Assembly: GCA_005878685.1 (NCBI GenBank)
Contig: VBLN01000035.1
Location: 1 to 7,551, forward strand
Reading direction: 5' to 3'
From: Deltaproteobacteria bacterium
GTDB taxonomy: Bacteria; Desulfobacterota; Binatia; UBA9968
Length of the DNA: 7,551 nt
Shown here: one piece after another, positions 1 to 6,008 of the stretch
Position numbering within the stretch: the first letter of the stretch is position 1
Layout: every line of letters begins with the position of its first letter
Notes under the pieces: generated by a model
Told to the model about the DNA's origin: nothing
Seen by the model: only the letters and a program-made list of their open reading frames with translations
The model's database searches: none
Translations under genes and position numbers: made by a program

Positions 1-663
1 CCACTCCCGATCCGAACGCCCGGGCATTCCGGCAAGGACTAAGAGATCTCTGCTATATAGAGGAAAAACATTGTCGTCGAAATATCATTCGGCGAGCTAC
101 TGCGTCTTAAAGATTGACGTGAGCGTTGTGGGAGGTGATGCGCAACCGGCCGCCGAGAACGCAAGCAGTACGATACCCATTCTCTCTCACATCAAGTTTG
201 GCGCGCCCCGAAGCCTATATTAATTGCGTCCATTAGTGTCCTGCTTTGTCGTACCTTGTCGTCTTGACAAGAAATTTCACTATCGCTTAAGAGAAGCGGA
301 GGATGGAGCCCATGCGTTAACGCCATTCCGTTTAGAGACCTCCATCGACCAAATTTCCAGATGAAGCGTCGTGAAAAAGTCGTGAATCGCCTTAAATTTT
401 TATGGGCTTTAATTTTTCTTTCTTGCTTGCCCTAAAAGAAATTTGTTTTTGAAGAGAACGGAAACTATTTGAGAAATCCAAAATAATCAAAAGCTTGCAG
501 AACTCAGCTCAGGTTTTTGGCCCCTATGTCCTCTCTCTCCCTTCCTTCCCAAAAAGCAGGATATTTCTTGTGCCTTTTTTGAAAACCTTTTTAAAACCTT
601 TTTTTTGCCATTTAAAGGCCACTCGACCCAGGGCGGCACTTTGCTGCCATGTAGTTTCCTGAC
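1..663. other. Gene-poor AT-rich region downstream of the operon
   Basis: No ORF here on either strand looks like a conserved protein. The first 40 or so bases are GC-rich and the rest, especially 380-610, is clearly richer in A and T than the genes to the right. It holds a TTGACA hexamer at 264-269 inside a short inverted repeat, several ORFs of 24-32 codons, and phased A/T tracts at 575-606. I found no tRNA, rRNA, CRISPR array or insertion-sequence ends. I also found no strong GC hairpin followed by a U-run to end the minus-strand operon. The only nearby stem, GGCA/TGCC at 635-648, is 4 bp with no T-run after it. The region could hold a small RNA or the end of a neighbouring gene, but neither can be supported from sequence alone. 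Confidence 0.6.
575..606. repeat. Phased A/T tracts with an 11-base tandem repeat
   Basis: The unit AAAACCTTTTT occurs twice back to back (582-592 and 593-603), preceded by CCTTTTTT at 573-580 and ending in a run of eight T at 599-606. A- and T-tracts repeating at about one helical turn usually give curved DNA. The tracts begin about 58 bases beyond the stop of the acyl-CoA dehydrogenase gene. On that gene's strand the run is A-rich, so it is not a standard intrinsic terminator for the operon. No stem precedes the T-run on the plus strand. It is a simple-sequence feature and its role is unknown. Confidence 0.55.
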
Positions 664-2451
664 TTAGAACCACTCCTCGTGGACATCCATGATCGACCGG
701 GCGCCGGCCGTGATCGCCGCAAACAGACCCGACGTCTGAGGCAGGACGCGGGTCATGTAGAAATTGGCGGTTGCGAGCTTGGCCCGGTAGAAAGATTCTT
801 TCTCGGCTGCTAGCTTCCCGACCGCGACTTTGGCTGTCCGGGCCCACATGTAGGCGAGCGCCACCAGCGCAAACATGCGCAAGTAGTCGCATGCGGCCGC
901 GCCCGCTTCTTGTCCGTCCTTCAGGCTCTCTTGAGCAACCCAGAGGGTTGCCTGTTGCAGCCTCGCAAAAGCCTTCGCAAGAGGCAGCACAAAGGGCTGC
1001 AACTCCGCGTCGCCTGTGTTCTCGTCGATGAACTGGGACACTGGGTGAAAGAACCGCCGCAGAAGCCGCCCCGAGTCCTGTGGCAGCTTTCGGCCGACTA
1101 GATCGAGAGCCTGAAGGCCGTTCGTACCTTCGTAGATCTGAGCGATGCGCGCGTCCCGTACCAGCTGCTCCATTCCAGAATCCCTGATGTATCCGTAGCC
1201 TCCGAAGACCTGGAGCCCAAGGTTTGTGGCCTCGAAGCCGTAGTCAGTGACAAATGCCTTGATGATCGGCGTCATCAGGGCAACCAAGTCTTCGGCTTCT
1301 ATGCCGCGAGCGGGATCGGGATGCTTGACGGCGACATCCATGGCCATGCCGACCCACAAGGCGAGTGCGCGTGCGCCTTGGTTGTAGGCTCGCGCGGTGA
1401 GGAGATTCTTGCGCACGTCCGGGTGGACAATGATCGGGTCGGCAGCCTTGTCCGGGAACTTCGAGCCTGACAGTGAGCGACCCTGCAGCCGCTCCCGGGC
1501 ATAGGCGACCGCCGATTGATAGGCTGTCTCGGCCAGCCCCAGGCCCTGGAGGCCGATAGCAAGTCGCGCTGTGTTCATCATGGTGAACATGCAGTGCATG
1601 CCGGTGTTCGGCTTGCCGACGAGGTAGCCTTCGGCGCCCTCGAAGTTCAAGGTGCAGGTAGAGGATGCCTTGATGCCCATCTTCTGCTCAATGGAGCTGC
1701 AGCTAACCCGGTTGTGCGTGCCCAGCGTCCCATCCGGCTTGACCAGGAATTTGGGTACGATGAAGAGGCTGAGCCCCCTGGTACCAGACGGCGCGCCCGG
1801 CAGTCGCGCCAGCACCATGTGGACGATGTTCTCAGTTAGATCGTGCTCACCAGCTGAGATGAAGATCTTCGTGCCTGTGATTTTGTAGGTGCTGCCGCCC
1901 TTAGGCTCTGCTCTGGTCCGAACGAGGCCTAGATCTGTGCCGCACTGTGGCTCGGTGAGACACATCGTGGCCGACCATGTTCCGTCTACGATCCTGGGCA
2001 GGAAAAGTCGCTTCTGGTCCTCGCTTCCATGCAGAGCCAGCGCATGGGAGCCGGCATGGCTTAGGCCAGGGTAAATACCGAAGCTCAGGTTTGTGGACCA
2101 GATGAGTTCTTCGAGCACGAACTGTAGCACGTTGGGTAGTCCCTGGCCGCCGTATTGGGTGTCGCAGGCCAGGCCGGTCCAGCCGGCTTTAATGAAGTGG
2201 CGGTACGCTTCCTTGAAGCCCAGGGGTGTTCGCACGGTTCCGTCTTCGAAAGTGCAGCCCTCCGCGTCACCCGGGCCATTCAGCGGTAGCAGCTCAGTCT
2301 CACAGAACCGAGCCGCCTCATCGAGTACGGCGTCCACCACATCACGAGTCGCCTCCTCGTAGCCCGGGAGCGCCGCGATCGTGGTCTCGTAGTCCAACAG
2401 TTCGTAGAGAACGAACCGGATGTCATTGAGGGGCGCTTTATAACTTACCAT
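664..2451 (-). CDS. Acyl-CoA dehydrogenase, long (about 600-residue) FadE-type
   Basis: This is an FAD-dependent acyl-CoA dehydrogenase of 595 residues. It would introduce the trans-2 double bond in the first step of β-oxidation and pass electrons to an electron-transfer flavoprotein. A short N-terminal segment (about 1-35, with YKAPL near the start) precedes the helical and β domains. The flavin-contacting CLTEPQCGTDLG lies at 164-175 and FISAGEHDLTENI at 197-209. The C-terminal fold carries QVFGGYGYIRDSGMEQLVRD at 414-433, then the catalytic base Glu441 in IYEGTNG. About 130 residues follow, matching the extra C-terminal domain of this long subfamily; ordinary family members are about 380-400 residues. 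The ATG at 2451 is chosen because it gives the family N-terminus and follows a purine-rich GAGAGAGG. The frame stays open further upstream, but only by overlapping fadN by 233 bases. The gap to fadN is 10 bases, so the two are probably co-translated. Chain-length preference cannot be read. The related DmdC (methylthiopropanoyl-CoA dehydrogenase) has similar architecture and is an alternative, though the neighbours favour fatty acids. Confidence 0.93.
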   Translation of the reverse strand: MVSYKAPLNDIRFVLYELLDYETTIAALPGYEEATRDVVDAVLDEAARFCETELLPLNGPGDAEGCTFEDGTVRTPLGFKEAYRHFIKAGWTGLACDTQYGGQGLPNVLQFVLEELIWSTNLSFGIYPGLSHAGSHALALHGSEDQKRLFLPRIVDGTWSATMCLTEPQCGTDLGLVRTRAEPKGGSTYKITGTKIFISAGEHDLTENIVHMVLARLPGAPSGTRGLSLFIVPKFLVKPDGTLGTHNRVSCSSIEQKMGIKASSTCTLNFEGAEGYLVGKPNTGMHCMFTMMNTARLAIGLQGLGLAETAYQSAVAYARERLQGRSLSGSKFPDKAADPIIVHPDVRKNLLTARAYNQGARALALWVGMAMDVAVKHPDPARGIEAEDLVALMTPIIKAFVTDYGFEATNLGLQVFGGYGYIRDSGMEQLVRDARIAQIYEGTNGLQALDLVGRKLPQDSGRLLRRFFHPVSQFIDENTGDAELQPFVLPLAKAFARLQQATLWVAQESLKDGQEAGAAACDYLRMFALVALAYMWARTAKVAVGKLAAEKESFYRAKLATANFYMTRVLPQTSGLFAAITAGARSIMDVHEEWF

Positions 2452-2461
2452 CGCCTCTCTC

Positions 2462-4795
2462 TTAGTTCCTGAGCGGCTTGCCGGTCGCGAGCATATGCTC
2501 GATGCGCGCAAGCGTCGCCTCGGTCTTGACGAGTCGCATGAAGGCCGCCCGCTCCAGTCGCAGGACTTCATCCTCGCTGACCGGTTCGATCGGGTCGGCT
2601 TCCGGCCCGCCGGTGAGCACCTCGGCGAGAGCACCAGCCACGGCCTCGTCGTGGGCGGTCGCTTCGCTTTTGGCCCGCAGGTCGCGCAGCGCAAGACCGA
2701 GCGCCGCCTTGCCCGCCGGACCCGGCAGAGTCAGCCTAATGGGGTCCGGCGGCCGATAACCCTTGGCGAGCTCAAGCGCCCTTGTCTTGGCGTCAACGAG
2801 AAGCCGGTCCCGGTTGAAGATGATGCCGTCAGTCGGCCTTAGGAAGCCCAGCTCCTTCGCCTCGAAGGCTGACCTCGCCGTCCTTGCAAAGCCGATGGTC
2901 TCAAACAACGCGGCCACAGGAGACAGAGGCCCACGGGGGCGCCGGGGATCGACGCTAAGGCGGATGAGCATCTCCTTGCAGCCCCCCCAAGCCGGCACCA
3001 AACCGACCGCAGTCTCGACCAACCCTATGTAGCTCTCGACGTGCGCCTGCACCGCATCGCAGTGCAAAAGAAGCTCGCAGCCGCCGCCTAGGGCGAGGCC
3101 AGAGGCTGCACCCACCACTGGAAAGGCGGAGTATTTGAGCGCCTCGTAAATCTCTTGGCCCTGCATCAGCAGATCCTCAATCGTTGGCCAGGCAGCGACG
3201 TTGGCGGCGAAGAGGGCGAGACCCAGGTTGACGCCAGCCGAGAAGTGTTGCCCTTCGTTGTAGATCACCAGCGATTTGTAACCGCTTGGCACAATCTCAA
3301 GCGCCTTGCGGATCATGCTGAAGACATCGGGGTCGATCGTGTTCATCTTGGTGTGCACCTCGAGGCATACGATCCCGTCGCCGATGTCCCATAGGCTGGC
3401 TGACCCGTTCTCGGCCAACGGCTTTCCCGCGAGCTTGATGTCGGAGAGCAGGAGGACGCCGTCCTCGCGCGGTACGCCGAAATAACGGCCGCTAGCAGTG
3501 AAATGTTGCAGGCGACCGGCCTTCACTCGGTAGAATCCGCCGGCCGCCGCCGCCTTCGCGAGCAGGACGGGCACCTCCCTGCCGTCGTTCTTCAGCCGCT
3601 GGGCTAGGTAACCAGCACCTAGCCGGTCTATTAGCTCGAATGGTCCATGCATCCAGTTATAGCCGAGTTGCATTGCGCGATCGACCGCGTGCACGTCGCC
3701 AGCGATCTCGGGTACCAGCGCGGCTGCGTAAGTGAGGGTCTGCGACAGCACTGTCCACACGTAGCGCCCGCCCTTGTCGGGGTGCTTGATGAGCGCGTCA
3801 AGGCCGGCTGCCCTCCCAACCTCGAGGCTTTCGAGCACCGGCTTTGTGGTGGGGCGATAGTCGCCGCTCGTGAGGTCGATTGCCTCGTTGCCACTTTCTC
3901 TGCCGCTGGCTTTCAGGCGGTAGAAGCCGCCCTTCCCCTTGCGACCGGTATAGCCCCGCTCGATCATCCGGCTGAGCAGTGGCATGTCGCGGCGGATCGC
4001 CTGGTAGGGGTCGTTTGCGGATAGGATCTCTGCAAAACTTGCGTCGACCTTCAGCATGAGGTCGAGGCCTATTAAGTCCAAGAGGCCGAACACGCCTGTT
4101 TTGGGAACACCCATGGATAGACCCATGATGGCGTCGGCTTCCTCGACGCTGAGCCCCTCGTCAACCGCTTCCGCTACCCCGCACTGTAGCCAGAAAGCGC
4201 CGATGCGGTTGGCGATAAAACCCGGCGTATCGTTGCAAGGTACCACAGTCTTGCCGAGACACCAGTAGGCGAAGTCACGGATCACCGCAACAGCGTCGGG
4301 CCGCGTCGTAGGGCCGGCAACCAGTTCCAGCAGGCGCATGTAGCGTGGCGGGTTGAAGAAGTGCGTGATCAGAAAGTCCTGGGCGAAGCGCTCCGGCATG
4401 CCATCGACAAGCTTGGCAAGCTGCAAGGTGGAGGTGTTGGAGGAGACAACAGAGCCTGCCTTGCGGACCTTTTCGATGAGCCAGTAAAGATTGCGCTTAG
4501 TTTTGAGGTCCTCCACGATCGCCTCGATAATCCAGTCGATGTCGGCGAGGAGATCGAGATGGTCCTCGACGTTGGCTGCCGTAATCAAATGGGCGGCTTT
4601 TTTCTGCATAAAGGCCGGCGGCTCCGTCCTCAGGAGCTTTTCAAGCGCACCTTCAGCTATTGCGTTGCGGTTCTTCGCGGCCTTCGGGAGAATGTCCATG
4701 AGCACAGTGGGAACGCCAGCATTCCCTAGGTGCGCCGCGATGGCGCCGCCCATCACACCGGCACCGATGACCGCAACTTTTTTGATCTCGGTCAT
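2462..4795 (-). CDS. fadN: FadN-type 3-hydroxyacyl-CoA dehydrogenase / enoyl-CoA hydratase
   Basis: This 777-residue bifunctional enzyme hydrates trans-2-enoyl-CoA and oxidises the resulting 3-hydroxyacyl-CoA with NAD. The domain order is dehydrogenase first and hydratase last, as in Bacillus FadN and opposite to E. coli FadB and FadJ. The Rossmann motif GAGVMGG is at 11-17 and Asp34 (VLMD) suits NAD rather than NADP. SSNTS at 118-122, His145 and Glu157 ([18 protein letters not shown]) and Asn196 (GFIANRI) match the dehydrogenase active site. Two C-terminal dehydrogenase-type repeats follow, each near a GGFYR motif (289 and 419). The hydratase part has FSAGVNLG at 518-525, [12 protein letters not shown] at 564-575 with Glu574, and Glu594 in GLVETAVGL. 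Both catalytic glutamates are therefore present. The C-terminus [11 protein letters not shown] is nearly that of Bacillus FadN as I recall it. The ATG directly follows the thiolase stop, with a GAGG eight bases upstream inside the thiolase gene, so translational coupling is likely. Confidence 0.96.
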   Translation of the reverse strand: MTEIKKVAVIGAGVMGGAIAAHLGNAGVPTVLMDILPKAAKNRNAIAEGALEKLLRTEPPAFMQKKAAHLITAANVEDHLDLLADIDWIIEAIVEDLKTKRNLYWLIEKVRKAGSVVSSNTSTLQLAKLVDGMPERFAQDFLITHFFNPPRYMRLLELVAGPTTRPDAVAVIRDFAYWCLGKTVVPCNDTPGFIANRIGAFWLQCGVAEAVDEGLSVEEADAIMGLSMGVPKTGVFGLLDLIGLDLMLKVDASFAEILSANDPYQAIRRDMPLLSRMIERGYTGRKGKGGFYRLKASGRESGNEAIDLTSGDYRPTTKPVLESLEVGRAAGLDALIKHPDKGGRYVWTVLSQTLTYAAALVPEIAGDVHAVDRAMQLGYNWMHGPFELIDRLGAGYLAQRLKNDGREVPVLLAKAAAAGGFYRVKAGRLQHFTASGRYFGVPREDGVLLLSDIKLAGKPLAENGSASLWDIGDGIVCLEVHTKMNTIDPDVFSMIRKALEIVPSGYKSLVIYNEGQHFSAGVNLGLALFAANVAAWPTIEDLLMQGQEIYEALKYSAFPVVGAASGLALGGGCELLLHCDAVQAHVESYIGLVETAVGLVPAWGGCKEMLIRLSVDPRRPRGPLSPVAALFETIGFARTARSAFEAKELGFLRPTDGIIFNRDRLLVDAKTRALELAKGYRPPDPIRLTLPGPAGKAALGLALRDLRAKSEATAHDEAVAGALAEVLTGGPEADPIEPVSEDEVLRLERAAFMRLVKTEATLARIEHMLATGKPLRN

Positions 4796-5932
4796 TCAGA
4801 CGGCCTCGAGCACTGTTGCGATTCCCTGGCCGCCGCCGATGCACATCGTAGCGAGAGCGTATTTGGCAGCGTTTTTTTTGAGAAGCGAGGCCGCTTTGCC
4901 CGTGATGCGTGCGCCGGAGGCACCGAGTGGGTGGCCCAATGCCAACGCACCCCCTTCGAGGTTTAGCTTTTCAAGCGGGATACTGAGTTCTTCAACGCAC
5001 GCCAATGTCTGTGCGGCGAAGGCTTCGTTCAACTCGATAATATCAATAGTGTCGAGAGTCAGACTTGCTCGCGCTAGCGCTTTACGCGTCGCGTTGACTG
5101 GCCCGATGCCCATCATCACGGGTGGACAACCAGCGACGGCAATACTTCTAATGCGAGCTAGAATTTCGAGGCCTTTACGCTTGGCGTAGTCTTCGGAACA
5201 CACCAGGACAGCGGCCGCCCCATCGGTGAGGGGCGCCGAGGTTCCTGCGGTAACGGTACCCTTCTTATCGAAGGCCGGTTCTAACTTCGCGAGGGCTTCC
5301 CGGCTCGTGGTAGGGCGGATACACCCGTCTTTATCCACTGTCTCGCCCCTGTGCGCGATTGCGATAGTCTCAGAGGAAAAATTTCCCGCGGCCTCTGAGG
5401 CTGCCGCCTTGCGGTGGCTTGCGAGGGCGAAGTTATCCTGGGCTTCGCGGGGTATTTGATAGTGGCGCGCAAGGTTCTCCGCTGTGAACCCCATTGAGAT
5501 GTAAGCGTCAGGATAGGATTCGTAGAGCCGGGGGTGGGGCAGTAGGTTAAAACCTGGCATTGGGACGCGTGTCATAGACTCGACACCTGCGCAGACGAAC
5601 GCCTCGCCGGCCTCCATTTGAATGGCGCCCGTGGCTATATGAATGGCCTGCATGGATGATCCGCAAAAACGGTTGACCGTGGTGCCCGTCACTGAAAGCG
5701 GCAACTCAGCAAGAAATACGACGAGCCGGGCGACGTTTAGACCCTGTTCACCCTCCGGAAAGGCACATCCCAGGACCACGTCCTCGATATCGTCTGGTTT
5801 AACTCCCGTTTTCTTTACCAGGCCTTTGACCACTTGAGCCGCAAGCTCGTCCGGCCGGACCTTGGCAAGCTGGCCCTTATTTGCCGGAGTGAAAGGAGAC
5901 CGAACATAGCCTGCGATAACGACGCTCTTCAT
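4796..5932 (-). CDS. fadA: 3-ketoacyl-CoA thiolase, FadA type
   Basis: This thiolase of 378 residues cleaves 3-ketoacyl-CoA with CoA to acetyl-CoA and an acyl-CoA two carbons shorter, the last step of the β-oxidation cycle. The nucleophile is Cys90 in [17 protein letters not shown] is at 302-308, His334 lies in [16 protein letters not shown], and the second active-site Cys364 is in [25 protein letters not shown] (225-242) is the usual glycine-rich stretch. The protein is some 10-15 residues shorter than typical FadA. The difference seems to lie in the loop around 190-208, between [11 protein letters not shown] and RPTTS. The overall pattern resembles Bacillus FadA, which also partners FadN. 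The ATG at 5932 has a GAGGAG nine bases upstream and gives the family N-terminus ([14 protein letters not shown]). A GTG at 6007 would add 25 unrelated residues. A run of eight A codes for Lys-Lys at 4872-4879. Biosynthetic acetoacetyl-CoA thiolase is possible but unlikely beside fadN. Confidence 0.95.
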   Translation of the reverse strand: MKSVVIAGYVRSPFTPANKGQLAKVRPDELAAQVVKGLVKKTGVKPDDIEDVVLGCAFPEGEQGLNVARLVVFLAELPLSVTGTTVNRFCGSSMQAIHIATGAIQMEAGEAFVCAGVESMTRVPMPGFNLLPHPRLYESYPDAYISMGFTAENLARHYQIPREAQDNFALASHRKAAASEAAGNFSSETIAIAHRGETVDKDGCIRPTTSREALAKLEPAFDKKGTVTAGTSAPLTDGAAAVLVCSEDYAKRKGLEILARIRSIAVAGCPPVMMGIGPVNATRKALARASLTLDTIDIIELNEAFAAQTLACVEELSIPLEKLNLEGGALALGHPLGASGARITGKAASLLKKNAAKYALATMCIGGGQGIATVLEAV

Positions 5933-5941
5933 TGTGAAACG

Positions 5942-5947
5942 CTCCTC
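5942..5947 (-). promoter_or_regulatory. Ribosome binding site of the thiolase gene
   Basis: The coding strand reads GAGGAG nine bases before the ATG at 5932. This fixes the thiolase start there rather than at the in-frame GTG at 6007. It lies in the 76-base gap after the hydrolase stop, the only real gap between genes of the operon. I found no convincing -35/-10 pair or hairpin in this gap, so the thiolase is probably transcribed from upstream. Confidence 0.7.
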
Positions 5948-6008
5948 TTCTCTATTTGGGCTGCACCGGTTGCTTTGCTGCCACGAGGCTCCGTATCCAG
6001 GCGACACC

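Noticed and set aside
2..223. Open plus-strand frame 2 from the left edge to TAA at 221
   Set aside because: Its 73 codons show no biased third positions, no hydrophobic or catalytic motif, and no start in the window.
1..663. CRISPR array, tRNA or mobile-element ends in the gene-poor region
   Set aside because: No regularly spaced repeats, cloverleaf-like sequence, long terminal inverted repeats or transposase fragments were seen by eye.
524..892. Minus-strand ORF of 122 codons overlapping the dehydrogenase 3' end
   Set aside because: Most of it is another frame of the dehydrogenase gene. The lysine/phenylalanine-rich tail comes only from the A-rich tracts.
2452..2694. Upstream extension of the acyl-CoA dehydrogenase by 81 residues
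   Set aside because: It would overlap fadN by 233 bases with an Arg/Ser/Pro-rich peptide unlike the family. The ATG at 2451 gives the expected N-terminus.
4653..4880. Programmed -1 frameshift product from the A AAA AAC heptamer in the thiolase gene
   Set aside because: The shifted frame is arginine-rich with no domain, it removes active-site Cys364, and I see no obvious stimulatory stem.
4491..5189. Plus-strand ORF of 232 codons across the fadN/fadA junction
   Set aside because: It is antisense to two well-supported genes, is rich in Ser, Ala and Arg as expected of a shadow frame, and has no recognisable motifs.
5933..6007. GTG start at 6007 adding 25 residues to the thiolase
   Set aside because: The extra residues do not match thiolase N-termini, and a GAGGAG is well spaced for the ATG at 5932.
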